Shown: positions 26,787 through 36,243, counted from the stretch's first letter. The stretch: DNA of 64,000 bases from Bryobacterales bacterium (GCA_022823865.1 JAJEHF010000065.1:62001-126000), one strand, 5' to 3'. Notes: generated by a model not told the origin, from the sequence alone. Program-made: numbers and translations.

Positions 26787-28013
26787 ATGCCTGTTGCCTC
26801 TCCAGAAACGGACACAGAACAGATCGTCGCGCGGGACCACCAATATGTGGTGCGCAACTACGGGCGCTACCCGCTGGTTGTCAGCCGAGCGGAAGGCGTC
26901 TACCTCTACGGCGAGAACGGCCGCAAGTACCTCGACTTCGTCTCTGGCATCGGGGTCATGGCCCTGGGCCACTCCCACCCCCGTGTCGTGGCGGCGATCG
27001 CCGACCAGATCGGCACCTTGGTGCACTGCTCCAACCTGTACTACCACCCGCTGCAAGGCGAGGTAGCTCAGATGCTCGCGGAACTGAGCGGGCTGCAGCG
27101 CACGTTCTTCTGCAACAGCGGCGCTGAAGCCGTCGAGGCGGCCCTGAAGATCGCCAAGGGGTGGGGCCGCGCGCGCGGCAGCGCCAAGACCGAGATCGTC
27201 GCGCTGCACGAGTCGTTCGGCGGCCGCACGCTGGGCGCGATCTCCGTCACCGGCCAGCCCAAGTACCGCGAGCCATTCGAGCCGGTCATTCCGGGAGTGC
27301 GGTTCATCGCACCCAACGATGTAGCCGCACTCGAGGCCGCCGTGGGTGACAACACCGCCGGCATCGTGTTCGAACCCATTCTGGGCGAGGGCGGCATCAT
27401 TGAGATCTCGCCCGCATTCGCGGCGCGGGCCCGCGAACTGGCCACGCGCCACGACGCGCTGCTGATCTGCGACGAAGTCCAGTGCGGCATGGGGCGCGCG
27501 GGCGAGGCTTTCGCGTTCCAGAACTGGGGCGGTGACTTCCTGCCGGACCTGATCACCCTGGCCAAGCCCCTGGCGGCCGGACTGCCGATCGGTGCCGTTG
27601 TCTGCAACGAGGCCGCCGCGGCGGTCCTCGCGCCGGGCATGCACGGCTCCACCTTCGGCGGCGGAGCGCTGGCCTGCCGCGTGGCGCGGGAGTTCCTCGG
27701 CATGCTGCCAGAACTGCTGCCGCACGTGCGGGAAGTGTCGGCGTACTTCCGGGCGCGCCTCGCAGATCTGGCTGCCCGCTACGACTTCGTCGGCGGACAG
27801 AGAGGCCTCGGCCTGATGGTCGGGCTCGAGCTGAACATCCCCGGCGGAGGCTTCGTGCCGCGGGCGCAGGAACTCGGCCTGCTCATGAACTGCACCGCAG
27901 GCAATATCCTGCGGTTCCTTCCGCCGTTCGTGATCGAGCAGGAGCATGTTGACGAAGCCGTCGCCGCACTGGACGAAGTGTTTCGCCAAGGTCCGCCGGA
28001 CGGCGCGAGCTAG
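26787..28013 (+). CDS. argD: Acetylornithine/succinyldiaminopimelate-type aminotransferase
   Basis: This 408-residue class-III PLP aminotransferase has GIGVMALGHSHP, FFCNSGAEAVEAALK, the PLP-contacting Asp229 (LLICDEVQCGMGR) and the Schiff-base Lys260 (LAKPLAAGLPIGA). The short length and LNCTAGNILRFLPP-type C-terminus fit ArgD (transamination of N-acetylornithine with 2-oxoglutarate, cytoplasmic). No other arg genes are adjacent, so related omega-aminotransferase roles remain possible. Strong GAGGAGG ribosome-binding site just before the ATG. Confidence 0.85.
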   Translation: MPVASPETDTEQIVARDHQYVVRNYGRYPLVVSRAEGVYLYGENGRKYLDFVSGIGVMALGHSHPRVVAAIADQIGTLVHCSNLYYHPLQGEVAQMLAELSGLQRTFFCNSGAEAVEAALKIAKGWGRARGSAKTEIVALHESFGGRTLGAISVTGQPKYREPFEPVIPGVRFIAPNDVAALEAAVGDNTAGIVFEPILGEGGIIEISPAFAARARELATRHDALLICDEVQCGMGRAGEAFAFQNWGGDFLPDLITLAKPLAAGLPIGAVVCNEAAAAVLAPGMHGSTFGGGALACRVAREFLGMLPELLPHVREVSAYFRARLADLAARYDFVGGQRGLGLMVGLELNIPGGGFVPRAQELGLLMNCTAGNILRFLPPFVIEQEHVDEAVAALDEVFRQGPPDGAS

Positions 28014-28037
28014 CCCGATTTGGCCGGCATCGGTTGC

Positions 28038-28043
28038 TACGAT
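28038..28043 (+). promoter_or_regulatory. -10-like TACGAT, 9 nt before ATG
   Basis: TACGAT ends 9 nt before the ATG at 28053; no ribosome-binding site is visible, which fits a very short leader. Confidence 0.35.
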
Positions 28044-28052
28044 GGTCGGCTC

Positions 28053-29222
28053 ATGAAGATCGACCGCCTAGAAACCCGCCATTGCGATGCCGGGTGGCGC
28101 AACTACCACTTCGCCAAGGTCACAACCGGCGACGGCGCGGTGGGCTGGAGCGAGTACGACGAGGACTTCGGTTCCCCGGGAATCACGGCGACGATCGAGC
28201 GCTTGGCGCCGTCCCTGCTAGGCAAGGATCTCGGCAATCACGAGCGGATCTTCTCCGAGCTGTTCTGCCAGCTGCGACCGGCCGTCGACGGGGCGACCGG
28301 GCAAGCCTTCGCCGCGATCGAAAACGCCCTGCTTGACGCCAAGGCCAAGACCTTGGGAGTGCCCTGCTACGCGCTCTTCGGGGGCAAGGTGCGCGATCGC
28401 ATCCGGCTGTACTGGTCGCACTGTGCCACATGGCGCATCAATCACCCGGAGTTCTACCCGCCGGCGATCCGCGACCTCGATGGCGTCCGCGGGATCGGCG
28501 CGGAGGCCAAGCAGCGGGGCTTCACCGCCTTGAAGACCAATATCTTCGAGTTCGGGGACGGGACCGTGCGGGGGTGGCGACCGGGCTTCGGCACGCCTTA
28601 CGAGCCGGGCCGCAACATGGAGCGCTCCACGCTGCGGCAACTGCGCGCCCACTTGGATACCTTGCGGGACGGTGCCGGGCCGGACATGGACATCCTGCTC
28701 GACCTGAACTTCAACTGTGCCACCGAGGGCTATCTCAAGGTCCTGCGCGAGCTGCGCGACTTCGACCTGTTCTGGGCGGAGATCGACACGCGCAACCCGC
28801 GTGCGCTGCAACACATCCGCGAGCAAAGCCCCTGCCCCATCAGCTCGTGCGAAACACTGATGGGCCTGCGCAACTTCCTGCCCTTCTTCCAGCACGAAGC
28901 CGTCGACGTCGCGATTATCGACGCGGTCTGGAACGGTGTCTGGCAGAGCCTGAAGGTGGCCGCGTGCGCCGAGGCCTACGAGGTCAACGTGGCGCCGCAC
29001 AACTTCTACGGGCACCTGGCGACGATGATGAACGCCCACTTCGTGGCCGCCGTGCCGAACCTGCGCATCATGGAGATCGACATCGACCGGCTGAGCTGGG
29101 ATGCCGACATCTTCACCCACTCCCCGCCCATCGAGCACGGCCATCTGGTTGTGCCTGACCGGCCCGGCTGGGGCACCGAGCCCGACGAGGACGCGTTGGG
29201 CGATCATCCGGTGCGCAACTGA
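28053..29222 (+). CDS. Mandelate racemase/muconate lactonizing enzyme family protein (cytoplasmic)
   Basis: This 389-residue enolase-superfamily enzyme has no signal sequence. Visible active-site elements are the Lys in ALKTNIFEF, the metal ligands in LLDLNFN, FWAEID and SSCETL, and the His in VAPHNFYGH. The ligand pattern D, E, E with a C-terminal His matches sugar-acid dehydratases, but the substrate is not evident. Unlike the three relatives at 46.8-50.6 kb it stays in the cytoplasm. Confidence 0.82.
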   Translation: MKIDRLETRHCDAGWRNYHFAKVTTGDGAVGWSEYDEDFGSPGITATIERLAPSLLGKDLGNHERIFSELFCQLRPAVDGATGQAFAAIENALLDAKAKTLGVPCYALFGGKVRDRIRLYWSHCATWRINHPEFYPPAIRDLDGVRGIGAEAKQRGFTALKTNIFEFGDGTVRGWRPGFGTPYEPGRNMERSTLRQLRAHLDTLRDGAGPDMDILLDLNFNCATEGYLKVLRELRDFDLFWAEIDTRNPRALQHIREQSPCPISSCETLMGLRNFLPFFQHEAVDVAIIDAVWNGVWQSLKVAACAEAYEVNVAPHNFYGHLATMMNAHFVAAVPNLRIMEIDIDRLSWDADIFTHSPPIEHGHLVVPDRPGWGTEPDEDALGDHPVRN

Positions 29223-29252
29223 GAGCCCGAGCGAGACCCTGCGCTGCGGAAT

Positions 29253-30551
29253 TCAGGCCGCCCCCGCGCCGGCGAGCGCAGCCTCGAGGGCGTCAGCCGA
29301 GCGCGGCAGGCCCACGCTCATCACGCGACAGCCATCGCCCGTCACCTCGACCATATCCTCGATGCGGATGCCGATGCCTTCCTCCGGCAGGTACAAGCCG
29401 GGTTCGATGGCGAGCACCATGCCCGGTTCCAAGGTGCGACCGGGCGGCGTTGGATCATGCACGTCCAGTCCCACGTGGTGCCCGATGGCGTGGGGCAGAT
29501 AGGGATCCACGCCGCGGGGCGCTCGCTTGCGCAGGACACCCTCGGCAACTGATTCGATGCTGTTCCGAGCGGGCCCGCCCAGCACAGCACCGGGCTGCAC
29601 GGCCGCCAGCGCCTGCTCATGCGCCTCGAGCACGGCTTCGTACAGCCGCCGCTGCTTCTCGCCGAACCGTCCGCTTACCGGGATGCTGCGTGTGATGTCG
29701 GCGGCATAGCGAGCCCGTTCGCCGCCGGCGTCAATGAGCAACATCTGCCCGTTCTCCAAGCGGCCGGAGTTGCGCTGGTAGTGCAAGATCGTCGCATGAG
29801 ACCCGGCAGCCACAATCGGCGCGAAAGCCAAGCGGTCGCAGCCGGCGCGGAAAGCCCCTCCGATCAATCCGGCTGCGACGTCGCGCTCGGTAGCCCCATC
29901 GGCGACTCTTGCCCAAGCATCGCGGAAGCCCACTTCGGTGGCATCGACAGACGCTTGAACCAGGGCAACCTCGGCAGGCGACTTAATGCTGCGCAGCGCG
30001 GCCAGCGGAACTCGGATATCGCGTGTCGGCTCGCGCCCCGCCGCTTCCACCAGACGCTCGTGCCGCGAGCGCGCCCGGGCGTCGTCCGCCGGCCGTGCTT
30101 CGGCCAATCCAGCCAGTCTGTTCCGATCTCGCAGGAAGGCGCGCAGGGTCTGGCGGAACTTCACCCCGGTCAGGACCTCGGCGAACCCCAAGTGGCCGGC
30201 GTCCTCCGGCTCCAAGCTTGGCCCATGCCACTCGCGGGAGCGGCCGGCGGGGTCGGCCAAGAACAAGATCTCGCGATACGGCAGGCCCCCGCGAGCCGGA
30301 GCGATGAGCAGGGCCGCGCCCGGCTCTGCGTGTCCGGTGAGGTAGAAGAAGCTGCTCTCTTGGCGAAACCCCGTAAACCCGGACCGGCCTTCCGATTCGG
30401 TCGAGCCAAGCAGCGCGATGACACCGCGACCAACCGCCTCGGCCAGCGCTCGCCGACGCTTGCCGTATTCGTCGGCAGCAGTCGCGCCGGCGGCCCCCGA
30501 GGAAGACAGAGCCGCGCAGGCAGCCAAAAACGCCCTGCGAGTCTGCAGCAA
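29253..30551 (-). CDS. Exported Xaa-Pro aminopeptidase (M24B)
   Basis: The M24 pita-bread fold has the metal ligands Asp in LLIDAGGERA, Asp in YAADITRSIPV, His in HAIGHHVGLDVHD, Glu in LAIEPGLYL and Glu in IRIEDMVEV. It removes N-terminal residues next to proline. The TTG at 30551 lies 6 nt after TACGCT and starts a twin-arginine-type signal (LQTRRAFLAACAALSSSGAAGA), so the enzyme is probably periplasmic, unlike the usual cytoplasmic PepP. An earlier in-frame start at 30620 would put 23 residues before the signal. Confidence 0.85.
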   Translation of the reverse strand: MLQTRRAFLAACAALSSSGAAGATAADEYGKRRRALAEAVGRGVIALLGSTESEGRSGFTGFRQESSFFYLTGHAEPGAALLIAPARGGLPYREILFLADPAGRSREWHGPSLEPEDAGHLGFAEVLTGVKFRQTLRAFLRDRNRLAGLAEARPADDARARSRHERLVEAAGREPTRDIRVPLAALRSIKSPAEVALVQASVDATEVGFRDAWARVADGATERDVAAGLIGGAFRAGCDRLAFAPIVAAGSHATILHYQRNSGRLENGQMLLIDAGGERARYAADITRSIPVSGRFGEKQRRLYEAVLEAHEQALAAVQPGAVLGGPARNSIESVAEGVLRKRAPRGVDPYLPHAIGHHVGLDVHDPTPPGRTLEPGMVLAIEPGLYLPEEGIGIRIEDMVEVTGDGCRVMSVGLPRSADALEAALAGAGAA

Positions 30552-30557
30552 CCCTTC

Positions 30558-30563
30558 AGCGTA
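30558..30563 (-). promoter_or_regulatory. -10-like TACGCT, 6 nt before TTG start
   Basis: On the minus strand TACGCT is followed by 6 nt and then the TTG that begins a good Tat signal peptide. Confidence 0.35.
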
Positions 30564-30622
30564 CCCGAGGATGGAGCCGCAATCCGCATCGGATCGCGGC
30601 GCTATGATTGGGGGCAGCATCG

Positions 30623-31081
30623 ATGAAGAACGTCCGGCTGGTCACCGACGGATCGTGCATCGGCAATCCCGGCCCTGGCGGCTGGGCGGTGATCCTTCGC
30701 TACAACAAGCACTCTCGCGAACTGAGCGGGGGAGAGGCCAGAACGACCAACAACCGCATGGAAATGATGGCGGTTGTGAAGGGCTTGCAGGCCCTGCGCG
30801 AGCCCTGCGCAGTCACTGTGGAGATTGATTCGGAATACGTCAAGAACGGCGTGACGCGCTGGATGAAGAAGTGGAAGCGCAACGGGTGGATGACGGCGAC
30901 GAAGCAGCCCGTGAAGAACCAAGACCTGTGGCAAGAGCTGGAGGCCGCCGTGGCGCCGCACCGAGTGCGGTGGGTCTGGGTGAAGGGACACTCCACGCAC
31001 AGGGACAACAACCGTTGCGACAAGCTTGCCAAGGCGGCGGCGCATAGCCAGGCCTCGCAGCAATCCGGCGTTGCGGTATAG
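30623..31081 (+). CDS. rnhA: Ribonuclease HI
   Basis: The 152-residue protein has all RNase HI catalytic residues: Asp9 (VTDGS), Glu47 (NNRMEMMAV), Asp69 (EIDSEY), His123 and Asp133 (GHSTHRDNNRCD). It also has the basic handle region with WMKKWKRNGW. It removes RNA from RNA/DNA hybrids. TATGAT at 30603-30608 is a likely -10 box; the gene is divergent from the M24 peptidase. Confidence 0.95.
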   Translation: MKNVRLVTDGSCIGNPGPGGWAVILRYNKHSRELSGGEARTTNNRMEMMAVVKGLQALREPCAVTVEIDSEYVKNGVTRWMKKWKRNGWMTATKQPVKNQDLWQELEAAVAPHRVRWVWVKGHSTHRDNNRCDKLAKAAAHSQASQQSGVAV

Positions 31082-31180
31082 AGCATTCCAAGGCCGCCCG
31101 GATCGTCGGAGGGTCTGGCGGCTGAAGATTGGGTCCAAGGACTCGCCGGCTTGCTGTGAGAATCGCGCAATCGGCGGGAC

Positions 31181-32149
31181 TCAATTCTGGCCCTGCCGAC
31201 GCTGGCGGAAGAGCCACTGCCACACGTCGCTGGTCGGGTCCACTCCATCTCCGCTGGCTTTGGTCAGGAAGCCGCGAGCCGGATCGTCGCCAGCGTACGT
31301 AAACGCCTGGATCCAAGAGTTGTGCCTGACACCCCGAAGCTCGGTGTACTTGATCGAGCCTCCGGCAGCGCTGAGCTTGCGGAACATCCTGCGGGAATTC
31401 TCCACCGGCGCCGTTGGGTCGTCGGCACCGTGGAATAACCAGACCGGGGTCTGTGTCAAGCCCTTGAGATCTTCCGGGGGGCGACCCGCGCAAACGGGGA
31501 TGCCGGCGGCGAAGAACCCCGGTCGGGCCTGGAGGAAGTTCCAAGTCCCCGTGCCTCCCATGGACGAGCCGAGAACATATATGCGCGATGCGTCGATTGG
31601 GAGTTCTTGCTGCAGCGCCTCGATGAGCTCGAAGACCACTGGAACCATGTTCTTGATGTAGATGTTCTGGAGGTTGCCGACCTGGGATCGCTCTCCCCAA
31701 GTGCCGCCCGAGACCGCTTGGGGCACAACGACGAAGGATGGATGTGCACGTCTCCATTCCTCCTTGGCCATCACGCCGTTCCACCAACGCAATTGGGACA
31801 CGTTGTCGTCGCCCACGCCGCCGCCGCCGTGCAAGCTCAGGATCAGCGGGTAGCGCGTGCCCTGCTCAAGGGCCAGGGGTGGCATCAGTCGGTAACGGGT
31901 TCCCCCGTGCGACCGTTCCTCGAATGCGTCGAGCAATTCTGGGGGCCCGGCGACCGGACCGCGGTTGACCCTCCGGCCAGATACGCGGACCACGTAATCC
32001 ATCGCCTCGAGCTCCGTCAGGCTGCCGTCGCCGTTGGCGTCGGCCTCCGGGTGGTGCCGGTGCATTGTCTGAAGGCGTTCCTCGACCGAGGCAGCAGAGG
32101 CGACCAGCAAGGACAACGAGGCGAGAAGAAGAACGCCGTGTCGGGTCAT
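31181..32149 (-). CDS. Exported alpha/beta hydrolase with N-terminal EF-hand (COG4099-like)
   Basis: 322 residues. A signal peptide (to about 20) is followed by one canonical EF-hand loop DANGDGSLTELE (about 37-48) and an alpha/beta hydrolase with LSLHGGGGVGDDN, nucleophile Ser in GSSMGGTG, Asp in HGADDPTAP and His in GVRHNSW. The family hydrolyses esters or peptides outside the cytoplasm; the substrate is unknown. It has a close paralogue at 52917-53894 with the same EF-hand. TACACT stands 9 nt before the ATG. Confidence 0.82.
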   Translation of the reverse strand: MTRHGVLLLASLSLLVASAASVEERLQTMHRHHPEADANGDGSLTELEAMDYVVRVSGRRVNRGPVAGPPELLDAFEERSHGGTRYRLMPPLALEQGTRYPLILSLHGGGGVGDDNVSQLRWWNGVMAKEEWRRAHPSFVVVPQAVSGGTWGERSQVGNLQNIYIKNMVPVVFELIEALQQELPIDASRIYVLGSSMGGTGTWNFLQARPGFFAAGIPVCAGRPPEDLKGLTQTPVWLFHGADDPTAPVENSRRMFRKLSAAGGSIKYTELRGVRHNSWIQAFTYAGDDPARGFLTKASGDGVDPTSDVWQWLFRQRRQGQN

Positions 32150-32158
32150 CGCAACAGG

Positions 32159-32164
32159 AGTGTA
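32159..32164 (-). promoter_or_regulatory. -10-like TACACT, 9 nt before ATG
   Basis: Minus-strand TACACT is 9 nt from the ATG of the EF-hand hydrolase; no ribosome-binding site is evident. Confidence 0.35.
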
Positions 32165-32330
32165 ACAGCCGCAGGACGCCGGCTTACGCGTTGACTACCC
32201 GACCGCTGGGGCCTACAGCGCCCAACTCCTTGCGAAACTAGACCGCCGCTGGCTCATGAGGCGCTGCTGGGGTAGCACTGAAGTCATTCTGCGCCGGCCT
32301 CTACCACACCTCCGACGTTCCGAATGCCCG

Positions 32331-32336
32331 TACAAT
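32331..32336 (+). promoter_or_regulatory. -10 hexamer TACAAT before the CehA/McbA gene
   Basis: TACAAT lies 19 nt before the ATG at 32356. The leader would be about 12 nt, and no -35 box is clear. Confidence 0.4.
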
Positions 32337-32355
32337 CTAGTCGGGCCGGACAATC

Positions 32356-33966
32356 ATGAAGCACCGAGCGATTGCACTGAGCCTGTTTCTCACCTGCCTG
32401 ATTGTCGCCTGCCTGACGACCCGGGACGCTGTCCTGTCAGTGACCGTGCTCGAAGCCGGCACCGGGGACTCCACCCCAGTCCGAGTGCGGCTGACGGATG
32501 CCGATGGCAACCCGCCCCGGATGCTAGGCGCCTCAACCGAGGCCGAGTCCTCATTCGGCCCCCCTCCGCAAGCCATCGCCATCATGTGGGGCCGCTCGGA
32601 CCGCGCGGACGGATACGCCCTGCAACCGGACGGCTCCTTCTATGTCGATGGGTCCTTCGAAGCCCGATTGCCCGTCGGCACCTATCGCCTCGCACTCTCG
32701 AAGGGCTACGAGTACGCGATGCAGACACACGACATCGAGATCGGGCCGGGCGACCAAGCCAAACGCACGTACGAGCTGGAGCGATGGATCGACATGCCCG
32801 CCCGCGGCTGGTACTCCTCCGATGACCACATCCACATCCGCCGCTCGCCGCGCGACAACCCATCCATCCTGCGCTGGATCGCGGCCGAGGACATCCATGT
32901 CGGCCACCTGCTGCAAATGGGCGACTTCTGGCAGTTTGTCTTCTCCCAGTACGGCTGGGGGGAGACCGGTCGCTACCGCGAAGGGGGCACGATCCTCTCG
33001 TCGGGCCAGGAGGAGCCGCGCACGCCGGAATTCGGCCACACCATCTCCCTCGGCGCTGATGACTTCGTGCGTTTTCAGGATGACTATTACTCGTACGGCC
33101 GCGTCTTCGACCGCGTGCACGAACTGGGTGGCGTCAGCGGTTTCGCCCATCAGGGCATGTCATTCCACGGCTATCGCGGAATGACCGTCACGGTGCTCGC
33201 GGGCAAGCTCGATTTCCTGGAACTGGCCCAGTTCTGCGTCCCCGACGGCCCGATCCATACGGAGCACTACTATCGCTTCCTCGATCTCGGGTTCCGGCTG
33301 ACCGCACTCGGCGGCTCGGACTTTCCATGGTGCGGCAGGGGAGAGCGCGGCGACCCGAATCGATTCAGCCAGATCGGCGACGCCCGCTTCTACACCTATG
33401 TCGGGGAGGATCTGACCTTTGACAACTGGCTTTCCGCCGTCAAGGCCGGCCACACCTTCGCGACCACGGGGCCGATCGTAGAACTCGAGGTGAACGGCGC
33501 TCTCCCCGGCAGCCAGGTGGCTGTTAGCGAGGGCCAGACCGTGCGGGTCGTCGCGAACGCCTTCGGCGACGGCTCGCGGATCGGACTCACGAATCTCGAG
33601 ATTGTAGGGCACGGAGAAGTCCTCCAGCGGGTCACCGGCCAAGGCGAGAAGCAGCTGTCGCTGGAATTCGATCTCGAAGTCGAGCGCGGCATCTGGATCG
33701 CCGCTCGCGTGTCGGCAGGACCCGGGTATCTGGCCCACAGCACGCCCGTGTACGTGACCGTGGACGGGGGAAGCTTCCACAATCCCGCCACGCTCGAGGC
33801 GAACCTGGAACGGTGCGAGCGTGATCTCGCAGAACTGGAGCAGGAACTCCGCGAGCCCGGCTCCCGACTCGACAGCGAAGCGTGGAGGCATGCCGAACGC
33901 CTTCACAACCAGATCGCCGAGACCCGCGAGGCCCTCAGCGCGCTCGCGGCGAGGTTAAGAGACTGA
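32356..33966 (+). CDS. CehA/McbA-family PHP-type metallohydrolase, lipoprotein-like
   Basis: The 536-residue protein begins with a hydrophobic segment and a lipobox-like LIVAC (Cys19), then a beta-sandwich domain, and a PHP-like domain starting at SSDDHIHIRRSP with HLLQMGDFW, GGVSGFAHQG and ALGGSDFPW as further metal-site motifs. A C-terminal beta domain and a coiled coil (about 475-535) follow. CehA/McbA were first described as carbamate/1-naphthyl ester hydrolases, but most relatives are untested. The downstream hydrolase starts 12 nt later and is probably co-transcribed. Confidence 0.8.
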   Translation: MKHRAIALSLFLTCLIVACLTTRDAVLSVTVLEAGTGDSTPVRVRLTDADGNPPRMLGASTEAESSFGPPPQAIAIMWGRSDRADGYALQPDGSFYVDGSFEARLPVGTYRLALSKGYEYAMQTHDIEIGPGDQAKRTYELERWIDMPARGWYSSDDHIHIRRSPRDNPSILRWIAAEDIHVGHLLQMGDFWQFVFSQYGWGETGRYREGGTILSSGQEEPRTPEFGHTISLGADDFVRFQDDYYSYGRVFDRVHELGGVSGFAHQGMSFHGYRGMTVTVLAGKLDFLELAQFCVPDGPIHTEHYYRFLDLGFRLTALGGSDFPWCGRGERGDPNRFSQIGDARFYTYVGEDLTFDNWLSAVKAGHTFATTGPIVELEVNGALPGSQVAVSEGQTVRVVANAFGDGSRIGLTNLEIVGHGEVLQRVTGQGEKQLSLEFDLEVERGIWIAARVSAGPGYLAHSTPVYVTVDGGSFHNPATLEANLERCERDLAELEQELREPGSRLDSEAWRHAERLHNQIAETREALSALAARLRD

Positions 33967-33978
33967 CGGGAGGCTGGC

Positions 33979-35067
33979 ATGAGACCGATCCATCGACGAC
34001 GACTGCTGCAAGCCCTGCTCGGCAGCGGCGTCGTGTCCGCCCGGGCCGAAGATGTCCACGAGCGGATCCGCAGGCTCGCGGGCGAGGCTCCGCTGAAGAT
34101 GAAGTTCGAAGGCTCCACGGCCGACGAGTGCCGCGCCTGGCAGCAGGCGTTCGGAAACAAGCTCGCGGAGCTGCTGGGGGCCTATCGACCGCCATTGCGG
34201 TGGGAGTCACAGATCGAGGAGACGGTCGAATTCGCTGATCACCAGCGCCAGTCCGTGATCTTGCGTGCCCCGGGCGTTGCAGAACTGCCGATCTACCTAC
34301 TGACGCCAAAGGCTGCTCGTGAGGGAGCGCGCCCGGGCATTCTGGCGCTCCACGGTCACGGGCCCTTCGGCCACGATGCGGTCGTCGGCATTGACAGCAC
34401 GCCGGAGCGAGCACAGAACATCGAAACCGCGAACTATGACTTCGGGCTCGAGCTCGTCCGCCAAGGCTATGTCGTGGTAGCCCCTTGCTTCACGCCGTTC
34501 GGGCGCCGGCTCGACTCGGCGGAGGCCTACAGGGGCAACGACGCTTGCGCCGTGGCCTTCGTGCGGATGCAGCTGCTGGGCCGGAACCTGATGAGCGAGA
34601 ACCTGCGCGACGCCTTGTGGGCCCTCGAGTTCTTGACTCGCAACGGCGCGGTCGATGCGGACCGGATCGGCTGCGTCGGCCTGTCGTACGGCGGCAGGAT
34701 GACCATGCTTGCAGCAGCGGTCGAGCCGCGCATTCGGGTCTCCGTGATTTCCGGCGCGCTGAATGTCATGCAGGAGCGCATCGAAGGGCGCTACAGCTGC
34801 GGGGCGCAAGTGATTCCGGGCCTTCTGGAATTCGGCGACGTTCCGGAGATCGCCGGCTTGATCGCCCCCAGGCCGGCCCTGTGGGAAGTCGGGCAGCGCG
34901 ACGGGCTTATGGTCAAGGAGTGGATCCCCGGGGCGTGGGACAGGATACAGCGGGCCTACCGTGCGCTCGGGGCCGAAGAACACCTCTCGATGGACTCCTT
35001 CGACGGGCGCCACCGCTGGAACGGAGTGATGGCGACGCCGCTGTTGGCGAGCATCCTGAAGCCCTAG
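33979..35067 (+). CDS. Exported alpha/beta hydrolase (acetyl xylan esterase/dienelactone hydrolase-like)
   Basis: 362 residues with a twin-arginine-like N-terminus (HRRRLLQALLGSGVVSA). Hydrolase motifs are LALHGHGPFGHD, nucleophile Ser in GLSYGGRM, and His in DGRHRWNG near the end. Located in the periplasm. It overlaps the convergent downstream hydrolase gene at a shared CTAG (35064-35067), so the two stop codons interlock. The GGGAGG ribosome-binding site is well placed. Confidence 0.8.
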   Translation: MRPIHRRRLLQALLGSGVVSARAEDVHERIRRLAGEAPLKMKFEGSTADECRAWQQAFGNKLAELLGAYRPPLRWESQIEETVEFADHQRQSVILRAPGVAELPIYLLTPKAAREGARPGILALHGHGPFGHDAVVGIDSTPERAQNIETANYDFGLELVRQGYVVVAPCFTPFGRRLDSAEAYRGNDACAVAFVRMQLLGRNLMSENLRDALWALEFLTRNGAVDADRIGCVGLSYGGRMTMLAAAVEPRIRVSVISGALNVMQERIEGRYSCGAQVIPGLLEFGDVPEIAGLIAPRPALWEVGQRDGLMVKEWIPGAWDRIQRAYRALGAEEHLSMDSFDGRHRWNGVMATPLLASILKP

Positions 35068-36047
35068 CGCAAGAACTCGTCGAAGAACGAGGCCATCGCT
35101 TCGAACGCTTCCATCGTGAAGCTGTGCTCGCCGGGCGGCTGGTGGATCCGCAAGGCGCTTTCCGCCCCGGCCTGGGCATAGGCGGGCTCCACCTGGTCGC
35201 GGAATCGGTCCACGCCGTCTCGCGGCATCCCGACGTCCGACGTCGGGGCCCACAGCATCAAGGGCTTCGGGGCCATCGCCGAGGCGAAATCGCCGTGATC
35301 GCCTCGCTGGAGCATGCCTGGCACCCACCAATACGTGCCGTGGTAGGACAGCCGCCCGAGCCGGATGAACGATTCCAGCGAGCCCACCCCTCCGCAGATC
35401 GGAGCAGCTGCCGCGACGCGATCGTCCAGCAGCCAGGTGTAGAACGAGGTGATTCCTCCGAACGACATCCCGGTGACGCCAATCCTGCCCACATCTTCCC
35501 GACCCTTGAGGTAGGTCACGCCTTGGCGGATTTCGTAGAGGATCTCCCCCATGGCCGTGCGGCCTTGCACGAGCATGGCGTTGGCCTGCACGTTGATCGG
35601 CGGCTCTCGCCGGTCGAGGCCGCGTTGCGTGATCGCCAGGGCGATGAATCCCCGTCTCGCCAGTTCGCGAGCCCAGCCCAGCATCCTGGTATGAGGGGTA
35701 TCGCGCCTAGGGCGCGTCCACTCTCCCGGCCCGAACTCAGGCGTTGCCATCGATTCCCGGCTGCCGCTGGATCCGTGCAGGCAGACTAGCGCCGGTAACC
35801 GCCCGTCGGCCTCGGCTGGCCGAATCAAGTAGGCCGGAACAGTCTCGCTGTCACTCGACTCCCACGTGAGGTCCTCGACCACCAGTCCCCGTTCGGCGAC
35901 CCGGCCGTGCGACGTGACCGACACCGGCGGTGCGCTCGCAGAGGTCTTCAAGAGTTCCGCGAACGTTTGCCGGGAAACCGCGGTGTAGGGCTCCTGGGCA
36001 GCCGTCGCCAGAGCAAGGAGTAAGGCGATCGATGCGATCCGGATCAT
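35064..36047 (-). CDS. Exported alpha/beta hydrolase (dienelactone hydrolase family)
   Basis: The 327-residue protein has a signal peptide (IRIASIALLLALATAAQEPY) and hydrolase motifs ALVCLHGSSGS, nucleophile Ser in GMSFGG, Asp in TSDVGMPRD and His in PPGEHSFTME. The frame is open for 81 codons upstream, but that part lacks protein character; 36047 starts the signal peptide. Probably an esterase acting outside the cytoplasm; substrate unknown. Confidence 0.82.
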   Translation of the reverse strand: MIRIASIALLLALATAAQEPYTAVSRQTFAELLKTSASAPPVSVTSHGRVAERGLVVEDLTWESSDSETVPAYLIRPAEADGRLPALVCLHGSSGSRESMATPEFGPGEWTRPRRDTPHTRMLGWARELARRGFIALAITQRGLDRREPPINVQANAMLVQGRTAMGEILYEIRQGVTYLKGREDVGRIGVTGMSFGGITSFYTWLLDDRVAAAAPICGGVGSLESFIRLGRLSYHGTYWWVPGMLQRGDHGDFASAMAPKPLMLWAPTSDVGMPRDGVDRFRDQVEPAYAQAGAESALRIHQPPGEHSFTMEAFEAMASFFDEFLR

Positions 36048-36228
36048 GTCAACAGGTGCGTTGCTCGGAAATCCGGCAGGCCAGGCGCCGGCGGCGGAAC
36101 ACTGGTCCGTGCTTCCGGCAGTGCGTACTCGATTATCCACCCGACGCTTGCCTCGCGAGCCGTAGAGCCGCTTCGGATGCAATGTCGGCGGGCGACAGGT
36201 CCTGCGGTGAATTGTCGTGCCGATTGGG

Positions 36229-36234
36229 GATAAT
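36229..36234 (+). promoter_or_regulatory. -10-like GATAAT, 9 nt before ATG
   Basis: GATAAT ends 9 nt before the ATG of the thuA-like gene at 36244. Confidence 0.35.
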
Positions 36235-36243
36235 GTCTGCACG

